A stretch of 64,000 nucleotides of DNA from CAWJMN01 sp963844055 (GTDB lineage Bacteria; Planctomycetota; Planctomycetia; Pirellulales; Pirellulaceae), in contig CAWJMN010000001.1 of NCBI GenBank assembly GCA_963844055.1, positions 868,001-932,000 of the forward strand, read 5' to 3'. The notes under the pieces are model-generated. The model saw nothing but the letters and a program-made list of their open reading frames with translations. It made no database searches and was not told where the DNA came from. This document shows positions 39,178-48,064 of this stretch, piece after piece (position 1 is the first letter of the stretch; each line of letters begins with the position of its first letter). The translations under genes were made by a program, and so were the position numbers.

Positions 39178-40563
39178 ATGTGGGAAAAGTTTCGCGCCAT
39201 ATTCGTGATTCCCGAATTGCGTCAGAAGATCATCTTCACGTTGATCATGCTGGCTGTGTTTCGGATTGGATATAGCATTCCGCTGCCGATCAAGGCACAC
39301 ATGGAACCGGGCGATAGCACGGCCGCCGCCTTTTTTGAAAAAGTGGCGATGCTAAGTGCATCAGATATGAAGCGCCTGACCATCTTTGGTCTGGGTATCA
39401 TGCCGTATATCTCGGCTTCGATCATTTTGCAGCTATTGGGTTCCGTTTGGAAGCCGCTGGAAGAACTGCGAAAAGAGGGCGAAGTAGGGCGTAAGAAGAT
39501 CAATGAGTACACGCGTTATTTGACGCTTCTCATGTGTTTTGTGCAGGGGGCGGCCTACATCTCTATCCGAAACGTCATCGATGGCGACGGTGTGAAGATC
39601 TACAATGCCGGCTTTCTGACCGATGGTAAAACGCTCGCGATCAGTTGGTACATCACCTGCCTTTGCATGATGACGTGCGGCACCATGTTCGTCATGTGGA
39701 TCGGTGAACAGATTGATGAGTTCGGTATCGGTAACGGTATCAGCTTGCTAATCATGGCAGGCATCTTGGCTCAAATGCCTTACGCTTTCTCTTCGTTTAG
39801 CAACAACTTCACCTTCACGCTGGGTGCTGGCTCGGGTCAGAAGGGGGTTGGGACGGTCATCGTCTTGATTGTCTTATTCGTTGTGGTGGTGGCTGGCGTG
39901 GTATTCATGCAACTTGGTCAGCGACAGATTGCCACCATTAGTGCGAAGCACATGCGTGGTGGTCGTCGGGTTTATGGTGGTGGCAAGCAGTACCTGCCTT
40001 TGCGTCTGAATCAATCGGGCGTTATGCCGATCATCTTTGCCAGCACGCTTTTGCTGATTCCTCCATTTATCTTGGAACAGCTGGGCCGAGTGATGTCTAG
40101 TGCTACGGCAGGTACGGATGGGTCTGGTGGCGGCTGGGGGCTGGCGATCCAGACCTTGGGTCAAAGCTTGGCGTCGCCGACGGCGGTTTTGCACAATGTG
40201 CTGTACATCGCTTTGATTTTCTTCTTCAGCTATTTCTGGACTGCGATTACTTTCAATCCGAAAGAGATGGCAGAGAACCTGAAGGACTACGGAACATTTA
40301 TTCCTGGCCATCGCCCGGGTCGCCGTACGGCACAGTACCTGGAAAACGTGATGGTTCGGATCACTTATGTGGGTGCGGCATTTTTGTCACTTGTGGCAAT
40401 CATTCCTACCATTGTTGGCGGCTACCTTGAGGTGGATCAGACAGTCGCGAATTTTTATGGTGGCACCGGGCTTTTGATCGCAGTGAGCGTGGCGTTTGAC
40501 TTGATCCAAAAGATCGATAGCCATCTGGTCATGCGTGATTATCGCGGCCTGCTTGAAGAATAA
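39178..40563 (+). CDS. secY: preprotein translocase subunit SecY
   Basis: The channel subunit of the Sec translocon, 461 residues, with ten membrane helices. Helix 1 begins QKIIFTLIMLAVFRIGYSIP, helix 2 region has GLGIMPYISASIILQLL (plug and gate), and the cytoplasmic loops carry the conserved GQRQIATISAKHMRGGRR and FNPKEMAENLKDYGTFIPG. The extra periplasmic loop after helix 3 (NVIDGDGVKIYNAGFLTDG) fits planctomycete SecY. SecE is encoded at 12961. Confidence 0.97.
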   Translation: MWEKFRAIFVIPELRQKIIFTLIMLAVFRIGYSIPLPIKAHMEPGDSTAAAFFEKVAMLSASDMKRLTIFGLGIMPYISASIILQLLGSVWKPLEELRKEGEVGRKKINEYTRYLTLLMCFVQGAAYISIRNVIDGDGVKIYNAGFLTDGKTLAISWYITCLCMMTCGTMFVMWIGEQIDEFGIGNGISLLIMAGILAQMPYAFSSFSNNFTFTLGAGSGQKGVGTVIVLIVLFVVVVAGVVFMQLGQRQIATISAKHMRGGRRVYGGGKQYLPLRLNQSGVMPIIFASTLLLIPPFILEQLGRVMSSATAGTDGSGGGWGLAIQTLGQSLASPTAVLHNVLYIALIFFFSYFWTAITFNPKEMAENLKDYGTFIPGHRPGRRTAQYLENVMVRITYVGAAFLSLVAIIPTIVGGYLEVDQTVANFYGGTGLLIAVSVAFDLIQKIDSHLVMRDYRGLLEE

Positions 40564-40651
40564 TTTGGCTTGTGGTGTTTGCAACCTTGTGCGACCGGCG
40601 AAGTATTCGGCCTCCAAGTTTACAATTGCGCCATAAATTGTGAGGCCAGGG

Positions 40652-41263
40652 ATGTTCATCGTTTTTGTAGGCCCTCCTGGTGCCGGAAAAGGGACGCAGT
40701 CGAAGAGATTGCTTTCCTATTTGGGCATCCCGCATCTCTCAACCGGAGAGATGTTGCGGGCGGCCAAGTCGCAAGATACGTCGTTGGGAAACCTCGCTTC
40801 GCAGTACATGGATGGTGGAAGGCTTGTGCCAGATCCACTTGTCATGAGCATTGTGGGCGAGCGATTGGGATTGCCGGAATACGCCGCGGGCTGCCTGTTT
40901 GATGGCTTTCCTCGGACGCTTTCGCAGGCGAAGTCGCTGGATGACCTATTAGCGGCCCGTCACACTCCACTGGACATTGTTCTGGAGTTGCGGGGCGAAG
41001 AGAGTGTGCTGATCAATCGGATGCTCAAGCGGGCAGCCGAAGAGAAGCGAGTGGACGACAATCCGCAGACCATTGCTCAGCGGTTTGAAGTTTACAAGCG
41101 GCAGACCTTTCCGTTGCTGGAGTACTATTCGTCCAAGGGGCTGTTGGTCACGATTGATGCCATGGCTCCGGCAGACGAGGTTTTTGCAGCGATTAAGGCA
41201 GCGATTGATTCGCATCGGCCGCAGCGAAAAGCTCTTGCGGGGGCTCCCCAAGCCAAGGCTTAG
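40652..41263 (+). CDS. adk: adenylate kinase
   Basis: Adenylate kinase, 203 residues, interconverts ATP + AMP and 2 ADP. The ATG at 40652 gives MFIVFVGPPGAGKGTQSKRL with the P-loop GPPGAGKGT. Substrate residues are in HLSTGEMLRAA and FDGFPRTLSQA, and the LID part is short (KRVDDNPQTIAQRFEVYKRQ) with no zinc cysteines. Gene order secY-adk is common in bacteria. Confidence 0.95.
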   Translation: MFIVFVGPPGAGKGTQSKRLLSYLGIPHLSTGEMLRAAKSQDTSLGNLASQYMDGGRLVPDPLVMSIVGERLGLPEYAAGCLFDGFPRTLSQAKSLDDLLAARHTPLDIVLELRGEESVLINRMLKRAAEEKRVDDNPQTIAQRFEVYKRQTFPLLEYYSSKGLLVTIDAMAPADEVFAAIKAAIDSHRPQRKALAGAPQAKA

Positions 41264-41433
41264 GGTTTTTAAGGGGGCGGAAGGCTTGCGGGGAGGCTGG
41301 TTTTGCCAGTTAAGCTCTGCGGTTTTCAGCTTTTTGAGGGGGTGTGGGGGCTGTAAGGCTCCAGTTGCCCCTCTTGGCCGTAAAATCGGCCAGGTCGAAC
41401 GTAAATCAGAGGGAAAAACCCGAGGTCCGCCCC

Positions 41434-41463
41434 TTGTGGCCCGGGTTGACTAAGGATTATACT
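41434..41463 (+). promoter_or_regulatory. predicted promoter of the alpha operon
   Basis: TTGTGG at 41434-41439 and TATACT at 41458-41463, 18 bases apart, lie 33 bases before rpmJ. The -10 box is good and the -35 box moderate. Region 41264-41495 holds no other supported gene. Confidence 0.35.
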
Positions 41464-41495
41464 TACGCGCTTTCACTGAACTTTTGGGATCTGCC

Positions 41496-41609
41496 ATGAA
41501 AGTAAGAACCAGCGTCCGACGCATTTGTGAAAACTGCAAAGTTGTGCGTCGTAAGGGCCGCGTTTATGTTGTTTGCACCAACGCTCGTCACAAGCAGCGT
41601 CAGGGCTAG
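41496..41609 (+). CDS. rpmJ: 50S ribosomal protein L36
   Basis: L36, 37 residues. Reads MKVRTSVRRICENCKVVRRK and ends NARHKQRQG, with the zinc-binding pattern C-x2-C, C, H (CENC, VVC, ARH). It is the classical small zinc protein of the large subunit. Position before rpsM is standard. Confidence 0.97.
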   Translation: MKVRTSVRRICENCKVVRRKGRVYVVCTNARHKQRQG

Positions 41610-41721
41610 TGCGTTTGCATAGCCGTACGTTGTTGATGGGGTTTGTGTTGTTTTAGTATGAATTTCAGGGCTTGCGGTTTCCTTTGCAGGGTTGGCCGGC
41701 GCTTCTGGGGAGAATTTTGGT

Positions 41722-42105
41722 ATGCCTCGTTTGCTGGGTGTGGACATTCCGAATGACAAGCAGACGGTATTCTCGCTCCAATATTTATTTGGAGTTGGGG
41801 ATAAGGTTGCTCAAGAGCTGTGCCACAAGGCAGGGGTTGATCCTGCTAAGCGTGCACGCGACCTCACGGAAGAAGAGTTGAGCCGTTTCGCCACGTTGCT
41901 GGAACGCGACTATCTGGTTGAAGGTCCTCTTCGCCGGAAGGTTCAGCAAGATATCAACCGCATGCGGGATATCAAATGCTATCGCGGCATTCGTCATCGT
42001 TTGGGCTTGCCAGTGCGTGGACAACGCACGCGGACCAACGCTCGTACCCGTAAGGGTCCGAAGAAGACGGTTGCCGGCAAGAAGGGCGTGAAGGACTTGC
42101 GTTAA
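41722..42105 (+). CDS. rpsM: 30S ribosomal protein S13
   Basis: S13, 127 residues, contacts L5 and the P-site tRNA. The ATG at 41722 gives MPRLLGVDIPNDKQTVFSLQ. Conserved YLFGVGDKVAQELCHKAGVD, IKCYRGIRHRLGLPVRGQRT and RTNARTRKGPKKTVAGKK. Confidence 0.98.
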   Translation: MPRLLGVDIPNDKQTVFSLQYLFGVGDKVAQELCHKAGVDPAKRARDLTEEELSRFATLLERDYLVEGPLRRKVQQDINRMRDIKCYRGIRHRLGLPVRGQRTRTNARTRKGPKKTVAGKKGVKDLR

Positions 42106-42172
42106 TCCCAAGGTTGGGGTTGTTTGTTGGTTTGAATTTGATTTGCTAGTGTTGGCTTAGGTGAGGCAAGTT

Positions 42173-42577
42173 ATGTCGAAGGCTTCTGGTAATTCTGCAG
42201 CAACCTCGAAGAAGCGCAAGGTACGGCGCAATGTGCTGGTTGCCATTGCGTTTGTAAAGGCAACGTTCAACAACACCACGGTAACGATCACCGACACGAA
42301 GGGTGATACCTTGTGCTGGGCGAGCGGTGGTACTTGCAACTTCAAGGGAAGCCGTAAGAGCACTCCGTTTGCCGGCCAATGTGCTGGTCAACAAGCTGCC
42401 GAAAAAGCAGCGAAGTACGGCGTGAAGGAACTGGAAGTTCGCGTCAAGGGTCCGGGTTCGGGCCGCGAAAGTGCCATCACCGCTTTGCAAACTGCTGGCA
42501 TGACGGTCAAGACGATCGAAGATTGCACGCCAATTCCACACAATGGCTGTCGCCCACCAAAGCGTCGCCGCGTTTAA
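42173..42577 (+). CDS. rpsK: 30S ribosomal protein S11
   Basis: S11, 134 residues, on the 30S platform. The ATG at 42173 (MSKASGNSAATSKKRKVRRN) is preferred over a GTG at 42161. Conserved ATFNNTTVTITDTKGDTLCW, GPGSGRESAITALQTAGM and CTPIPHNGCRPPKRRRV. Confidence 0.98.
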   Translation: MSKASGNSAATSKKRKVRRNVLVAIAFVKATFNNTTVTITDTKGDTLCWASGGTCNFKGSRKSTPFAGQCAGQQAAEKAAKYGVKELEVRVKGPGSGRESAITALQTAGMTVKTIEDCTPIPHNGCRPPKRRRV

Positions 42578-42710
42578 TTTGAAGCTGCTCAATCAGGGGC
42601 AGTCTATTGGCTCAGTTGCGTTACTTGAAAGACGTTCGCAGTCACCTTGGTGGCAAGCGGGTTTTTTGAGTGTCTGTTTGGTTTACGGGTTGCGTTAGGG
42701 GGAATCACAC

Positions 42711-43694
42711 ATGCACGTTCGTTGGCGCGGTTTTGAACTGCCAAGCATTGTTAATTGCGATGCCGCTACGCTGACTTCGACTTACGGCAAGTTTGTCGCG
42801 GAACCCTTTGAGCGTGGTCTGGGTGTTACGGTTGGTAACAGCCTGCGTCGTATCCTGCTTTCCAGCTTGGAAGGAAGCGCCATCACCCAAATCAAGATTC
42901 GTGGTGCTCAGCATGAGTTCACCTCGATTCCGGGTGTTCGTGAGGATGTGACCGACATCGTTCTGAACGTCAAGTCGCTGATCGTCAAGAATCACAGCGA
43001 GTCGACTCGCGTTATCACCGTTGAAAAGAGCACGCCTGGTCCAGTGACCGGTGCTGACATTCAAACGGATTCCGACGTCGATATCATCAACAAGGACCAC
43101 GTCATCGCCACTTTGAGCGACAACGTGAGCTTTATGATGGAGATGGTGGTGGAGAATGGTCGTGGTTATGTTCCTTCCACGGAACATAGCATTGGCGACC
43201 ATGAAATCGGCATCATTCCAATCGATGCAGTCTACAGCCCTGTAACGCGTGTTCGTTACGAAGTGGAAGAGACTCGCGTCGGTCAAAAGACCAATTACGA
43301 TCGTTTGACTTTGGAAATTTGGACCAACGGTTCGATTCATCCAGAGATGGCCTTGGTAGAAGCTGCCAAGATCATGCGTAAGCATCTCAACCCGTTCGTG
43401 CAATATGCCGAACTTGGTCCTCGTATTCACTCGCCAGCTCGTGGCGGTGGACATGGATCGGATGGTGCGATGGATGCCAAGCTCAACATGAGCTTGGTCG
43501 AGCTGAAGCTTTCGGTACGTGCCATGAACTGCCTGGAATCGGAAGCGATTCTTACGGTACGTGACTTGGTTCAAAAGACCGAAGACCAGTTGTTGGAAGT
43601 ACGTAATTTTGGTGAGACGACGCTGAACGAAGTAAAAGAGAAGCTCAATGAGCTTGGTTTTTACTTGGGGATGCGAGTACCCACAGCCCGTTAA
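42711..43694 (+). CDS. rpoA: RNA polymerase subunit alpha
   Basis: The alpha subunit, 327 residues, whose dimer starts polymerase assembly. The N-terminal domain has GLGVTVGNSLRRILLSSLEG. The C-terminal domain, about residues 255-327, has LNMSLVELKLSVRAMNCLES and VRNFGETTLNEVKEKLNELG, the DNA and activator contact surface. In many bacteria rpsD lies between rpsK and rpoA; here only 133 bases do. Confidence 0.98.
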   Translation: MHVRWRGFELPSIVNCDAATLTSTYGKFVAEPFERGLGVTVGNSLRRILLSSLEGSAITQIKIRGAQHEFTSIPGVREDVTDIVLNVKSLIVKNHSESTRVITVEKSTPGPVTGADIQTDSDVDIINKDHVIATLSDNVSFMMEMVVENGRGYVPSTEHSIGDHEIGIIPIDAVYSPVTRVRYEVEETRVGQKTNYDRLTLEIWTNGSIHPEMALVEAAKIMRKHLNPFVQYAELGPRIHSPARGGGHGSDGAMDAKLNMSLVELKLSVRAMNCLESEAILTVRDLVQKTEDQLLEVRNFGETTLNEVKEKLNELGFYLGMRVPTAR

Positions 43695-43761
43695 GCGGCT
43701 CGGGTGCCGGGCTCCTTGGACATACACTTAGTTTTTGTTAGTAGTAGATCGAGAGTTTCCT

Positions 43762-44337
43762 ATGCGTCATCGTCGTCTTGGCCGTGTCCTCGGCCGCTCT
43801 CCAAGTCACCGTAAGGCGCTCTTCAAGAACATGGTTGCCGCGCTGTTCCTAACGGAACGTGATGCAACGGATGAAGCCAATGCTCCAAAGGTAAAGGGAC
43901 GTATCGTTACGACCTTGCCAAAGGCAAAGGAACTTCGCCCTTTTGTTGAGCGTTCGATTACGCTCGCAAAGAAGTTGATTCTCATCAATGAGAAGGCAGC
44001 TCCTTTCGCCACCGATGCCAAGCGTAACTCGGAAGCTTGGAAGGCTTGGCGCCACGGAGAAGGCTGGCAGAAGTGGGCCGCTGCGGTCGCTCCTGCGGTC
44101 GCTGCTCGTCGTCGTTTGGTTCAAATGATTGGCGATAAGCAAGCTGTTGGCATCCTGGTGAACGACATCGCTCCACGGTTCATGGACCGTACCGGTGGTT
44201 ACACCCGCGTGCTGAAGCTTTCGAAGCCACGTCTGGGCGATGCCGGTGCTCGTGCGATTTTGGAACTTGTCGGCATTCGTGACCGCAAGGTAACCAAGAG
44301 CCAAAAGCCATCGTTCAGCGAAGAAGCTGCCACGTAA
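43762..44337 (+). CDS. rplQ: 50S ribosomal protein L17 with insertions
   Basis: L17, 191 residues against about 127 in E. coli. Start MRHRRLGRVLGRSPSHRKAL at 43762. Compared with the family there are two inserts: about 15 residues after AALFLT (ERDATDEANAPKVKG) and about 40 residues of Trp/Ala/Lys-rich sequence after LILINEK (SEAWKAWRHGEGWQKWAAA). The core APRFMDRTGGYTRVLKLSKP is intact. Last gene before a strong terminator. Confidence 0.95.
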   Translation: MRHRRLGRVLGRSPSHRKALFKNMVAALFLTERDATDEANAPKVKGRIVTTLPKAKELRPFVERSITLAKKLILINEKAAPFATDAKRNSEAWKAWRHGEGWQKWAAAVAPAVAARRRLVQMIGDKQAVGILVNDIAPRFMDRTGGYTRVLKLSKPRLGDAGARAILELVGIRDRKVTKSQKPSFSEEAAT

Positions 44338-44363
44338 GGCTAGGCGATATTGAAATTGATAAA

Positions 44364-44396
44364 AGGCAGCTTGTCTTCGACGGGCTGCCTTTTTTT
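44364..44396 (+). terminator. rho-independent terminator of the alpha operon
   Basis: AGGCAGC (44364-44370) pairs with GCTGCCT (44384-44390), and the stem continues inward with G-T and Watson-Crick pairs to a 3-base loop. Seven T run from 44390 to 44396. It closes the ribosomal protein region. Confidence 0.92.
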
Positions 44397-44431
44397 ATGA
44401 ATGGACGTTGTCCTGGGAGAAGGGATCTCCA

Positions 44432-45088
44432 GTGAAGCGAATCGGCAGGACGAACCGTTTCGATCCGTCGCAAGAGACGGGCAAAAGCTCTCCCAGACGA
44501 ACCGCTGCCGCGCAGGGCTTTGATTTCACGCTGGCAGTCGAGCGTCTATGCACGGACTTGGTGCAGACATTGCCAGAGATGGCGCATATCGATTGCCGCC
44601 GAATTGCGTTTTGCTTTTCCCAGGCTCGCAATCGAAGCTCGTATGGCGTCTATGCATCGCTAACGCCGCTACGTTCAGCGGGTGGCAGCACACGTATCGT
44701 ACGACGGGGGCGACCCTACGATATTCAGAGGGTCCTCAGCCAGGAAGGGGTCGAGATCCTATACATCTTGACCTGCTACCTGCCACGGTTCATGGACCTT
44801 AGCTTTCGTGAAAAGCTGATCACGCTCTATCACGAGCTATGGCATATTGGTCCGAAGTTCGACGGTGATATGCGTCGCCACGAAGGGCGATGTTATGCCC
44901 ATACGCACTCGCAAAAGGAGTACGATGCCCAAATGGGCCAGTTCGTGGACACCTACTTGGGAGGCAGTCCCCAGGAACACTTGCTTGGCTTTTTACGACT
45001 GGGGTTTGATGACCTGGCCCATCACCACGGGCCGGTAATTGGTCAAAAGATCCCGCGTCCGAAGCTGATTCCTGTGAAGTCCCCCTAA
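44432..45088 (+). CDS. putative zinc metallopeptidase
   Basis: A 218-residue protein with the metallopeptidase motif HELWH in LITLYHELWHIGPKFDGD; further His and Glu residues (RRHEGRCYAHTHSQKEYD) could complete the zinc site. The GTG at 44432 is chosen because GGGAGAAGGGA lies 8 bases upstream. No signal peptide or membrane helix is seen, so it should be cytoplasmic. The exact family is not recognised with confidence. Its substrate is unknown and the neighbours give no clue. Confidence 0.6.
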   Translation: MKRIGRTNRFDPSQETGKSSPRRTAAAQGFDFTLAVERLCTDLVQTLPEMAHIDCRRIAFCFSQARNRSSYGVYASLTPLRSAGGSTRIVRRGRPYDIQRVLSQEGVEILYILTCYLPRFMDLSFREKLITLYHELWHIGPKFDGDMRRHEGRCYAHTHSQKEYDAQMGQFVDTYLGGSPQEHLLGFLRLGFDDLAHHHGPVIGQKIPRPKLIPVKSP

Positions 45089-45222
45089 TCATCGGCCAGT
45101 TTGCCCGGAGCGAATTTCGCGAGGCCTAGGATTCGTTTCCCTGAGAATTCTTAGCGTTGTATAATGAAGTATCAGATGAACTTCGAAGTTGGTTCATTGG
45201 TCTAGGAAGAAAGGAGCCCGTC

Positions 45223-45549
45223 ATGCCGCTGTACGTTTACGAGATCGTTGAGGAGGATGGTGCCTCCGGACCTCAATTTGAAGTCTTTCAGACCATGGCC
45301 GAGGCTCCCCTCACCGTCCATCCTGAGAACGGCAAGCCCGTTCGCCGCGTCTTTTTTGCGCCTGCCGTGGGTGGCAAATGGTCGGAAGAGGCGATGGGTA
45401 AATCGGTGCATGATGACAAAAAGCTCGAACGGCTGGGCTTTACCAAATACGTGAAGTCGTCGGACGGTACGTATGACAAGGTCGTAGGCAAAGGGCCCGA
45501 CACCATCTCGAAGGATACGCCCTACACCGGCGGCGATATCGCCGACTAG
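45223..45549 (+). CDS. FmdB-like small protein lacking zinc cysteines
   Basis: A 108-residue protein beginning MPLYVYEIVEEDGASGPQFE behind a good AAGGAG site. The beginning resembles FmdB-family regulatory zinc ribbons (MPLYEY...C..C), including the later P-V-R-R-V-F strand, but all cysteines of the ribbon are absent. The second half is disordered-looking and acidic/Lys-rich (KDTPYTGGDIAD). The stop overlaps the end of the converging gene by 4 bases. Family relation is inference. Confidence 0.6.
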   Translation: MPLYVYEIVEEDGASGPQFEVFQTMAEAPLTVHPENGKPVRRVFFAPAVGGKWSEEAMGKSVHDDKKLERLGFTKYVKSSDGTYDKVVGKGPDTISKDTPYTGGDIAD

Positions 45550-47000
45550 CTTACTCGTTGCCCCATCGAGCGTTTTAGGCTTCGCAGCTGTGCTTCGGTG
45601 CCCAAACGCTGAGTAATGTCGGCAAATGTCTGTTGCGCTTGATCGAGTGCTGCTTGTGGGGCCGTTCCGGAAAGCGTTTGGCCAACCGCCAAATCCAACG
45701 CCGCCATGTATTCTTCTGCCCCAGGGATGCGAAGGGCTCCCAGCACCGCAGTAGAGTTGGCAGCCTGAGCCAACAGATTACCGTACTGAGTTGCGGCTTC
45801 TTTGCTGCTGCCGCTAGGGAGCCACTTTGCCGCAGAGGCCTTCATGGAGGGGCGAATCGGCCCCACCGAGGATGCCTTGTTCGACAGCGTCTGCAAGTTC
45901 GACTCGCTGCTGATCCATCCCAAAAAACGCTCCGCGAGGCGCAGTTGTCTGGCGCTAGAGCTGATGGCCACCAAGCGGTCGGCAGCCCCGACGAGCGGCG
46001 TATAAGGGCTCTCTGCCGTTGCGAGTGGCGCAAATTGGCTGCGTGAAAAGTCATATCGCTCGTTGGCGCCGGGCACGACCGCATAAGCGATCTGGGCAAG
46101 GTGTTCGGCCGCTGCATCCGCTGGCAACCCCACCGGGGCCCAAGTGATGGCCATGGCCGATTTCCCTTGCGCTACGGCCAGCCATGCCGCCATCGGGTCC
46201 AAACGCCCCTCTGGACTTTGGGCGGCAGCAACCAAGGTCTCCAGCCCTTTGAGCATCGGCGGCAGGTTAACCAGGGGCGCCATGGTATTAGGATCAAACA
46301 GAGGCGATACCTGTTCGGCATCTGCTAGGTAGGTTGCAGCGAAGACTAGCAGCGTTGTTCCGCTCCAGTGATCTGCCAGCGGCAAAGCGAGGGCGCTGCG
46401 CCCTGGTTCTTTCGACACCCAATCCCTCAAACGCTTTTCGACCTCCAGCAGCTCATTCCAGGTTGTGGGAGGCGTGATTCCCAGCTCGGTAAACAGGTCC
46501 TGTCGATAGGTAAGCATCCAGGTCGGCGATGAAAGGGGGACACCATAGGTGCTTCCCCCATAGCGGCAAACGTTTGTCCGCGTCGCTTGCCAAATATCAC
46601 GGAAGCTGAGCGGCTCTTCTTCCAGTGTTTCTTGCTGGATCGGGTCGATAAGGCCACGCTCCACCAGCGTACCAACGAGATTGGCAGGGAAGATCAAAAC
46701 ATCGGCAGAAATGCGTTTGGCTTTCTTTAGGTCCTCGCGGGAAAGGGTGACCAGCTCGATTTCCGACTCGAGCTGAGCTTTCCAGAGCGAAGAAATCGCA
46801 TCACTTAGCGCAGGATCTTCTACCACCAAAAGCCGCAATGAGGCCGGTGTCGTAGTTCCTTTATTGGAAGCGGGCGAAGGTTCGCCATCAGGCTTTTGGC
46901 CGCAACCAACAATGCCAGCGGCCAGGGCGCCCATTCCTAGCCTCAAAAACTGCCGACGGTATTCGCAAGACAAGGGCTGGTTGGTAGTGGTCGGGGTCAT
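45546..47000 (-). CDS. extracellular solute-binding lipoprotein (family 1-like)
   Basis: A 484-residue exported protein. The ATG at 47000 gives a Tat lipoprotein signal: YRRQFLRLGMGALAAG, then IVGC as lipobox. The mature part looks like a periplasmic binding protein for sugars or oligosaccharides (YGVPLSSPTWMLTYRQDLF, TTWNELLEVEKRLRDW, and GKSAMAITWAP). No permease or ATPase gene is near, so it is an orphan binding protein. It is the last gene of a minus-strand run that otherwise makes tetrahydromethanopterin precursors. Confidence 0.75.
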   Translation of the reverse strand: MTPTTTNQPLSCEYRRQFLRLGMGALAAGIVGCGQKPDGEPSPASNKGTTTPASLRLLVVEDPALSDAISSLWKAQLESEIELVTLSREDLKKAKRISADVLIFPANLVGTLVERGLIDPIQQETLEEEPLSFRDIWQATRTNVCRYGGSTYGVPLSSPTWMLTYRQDLFTELGITPPTTWNELLEVEKRLRDWVSKEPGRSALALPLADHWSGTTLLVFAATYLADAEQVSPLFDPNTMAPLVNLPPMLKGLETLVAAAQSPEGRLDPMAAWLAVAQGKSAMAITWAPVGLPADAAAEHLAQIAYAVVPGANERYDFSRSQFAPLATAESPYTPLVGAADRLVAISSSARQLRLAERFLGWISSESNLQTLSNKASSVGPIRPSMKASAAKWLPSGSSKEAATQYGNLLAQAANSTAVLGALRIPGAEEYMAALDLAVGQTLSGTAPQAALDQAQQTFADITQRLGTEAQLRSLKRSMGQRVS

Positions 47001-47080
47001 GTTGTGCCTTACGCGTCGTATACCAAAACTGTTCAGCAAAACTTGCGTCACCCGCCGGCAAAACCTCGCCGTTGGTGATG

Positions 47081-48064
47081 CTAGTTCACCAACTCTACCA
47101 CAGCGCCCTGATTGGCCACCGGACTAATTACACAGTCGAGCGTCCCATGCGAAAACTTTGCCACCACTTCATCTCGCAAACGCGTCGCCATCGCTTCATT
47201 TTCACAAATTGTAAAGATGGTGGGGCCCCAAGAGCTTTGCCCAACCCCCACTCCGCCGCAGGCACGAATCTGCTCGACCAAGGCCGTCACTACGGGACCG
47301 TTATAAGGACCCCCTTGTTTGGTCGCGAAGCAATTGCCGGCCATGTGCCCATAGCGATAAAGGCTTTCCGCAAACGCCGAAAAGTCTGCCGTGGCAGCCG
47401 CAGGAATCAACCGCTGGGCTGCTTCATCGATCAGAGCCTGCGTAACCTCGGCTGGCACAGCGGGCAACTCCTGCATTGCGGTCGTTTCGGCCGCTCCCGA
47501 GATGCCGCGCCCTTCGATGGGCCTTAACAGCAGGAAGCGCCACTCCTTGGGCATGTCGATCCTGCAATCCAAGGGAGACATGGTTTCCCCGGCGGTTCGC
47601 CCCTGTTCCATCACGAGGCCTCCCAGCAAAAATCCATACGTTCCGACGGCCGACCGTGCGGCACGCCCAACGCTAACCGCCAATTCTAAGGCCGATTGTG
47701 CTGGAAGCCCGATCCACTGGCTGAGGCCCGCCGCGACGGCCAATCCAAGCTGCGTCCCCACGCCCAGCCCAACATGGTCCGGCGGAGCCGCAACTACTGT
47801 CAGATCAACTTTCAGATCCGACAATTGCATCCCGTGAAAAGCACTCCATCGTTCGGCAAACAGGCGGGCCCGATCCGCCATGACTCCACTGACGGCGATT
47901 GGTGCAGCTGACGACCGAGCCGACTCCGTAAATATTAGCTCCAGGCCGGGCTGCGCAATCATGGCTCCCACGCCGCCGTATTGTCGCTGCGACAAGTGCC
48001 CCAAGGCAAATAAGCCAAAGTGGAGTCGGCTACCCGTGCGTACACGGACTTGCTTCGGCATCAT
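47081..48064 (-). CDS. beta-ribofuranosylaminobenzene 5'-phosphate synthase
   Basis: Beta-RFAP synthase, 327 residues, joins p-aminobenzoate (or 4-hydroxybenzoate) to PRPP with loss of CO2, the first committed step of methanopterin-type cofactors. It is a GHMP-kinase-fold protein: RTGSRLHFGLFALG at the start, PDHVGLGVGTQLGLAVAAGL as the glycine-rich phosphate loop, and GVGVGQSSWGPTIFTI near the end. The start ATG overlaps the stop of the DUF447 gene. PabA and PabB encoded just upstream would supply the aminobenzoate. Confidence 0.88.
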   Translation of the reverse strand: MMPKQVRVRTGSRLHFGLFALGHLSQRQYGGVGAMIAQPGLELIFTESARSSAAPIAVSGVMADRARLFAERWSAFHGMQLSDLKVDLTVVAAPPDHVGLGVGTQLGLAVAAGLSQWIGLPAQSALELAVSVGRAARSAVGTYGFLLGGLVMEQGRTAGETMSPLDCRIDMPKEWRFLLLRPIEGRGISGAAETTAMQELPAVPAEVTQALIDEAAQRLIPAAATADFSAFAESLYRYGHMAGNCFATKQGGPYNGPVVTALVEQIRACGGVGVGQSSWGPTIFTICENEAMATRLRDEVVAKFSHGTLDCVISPVANQGAVVELVN

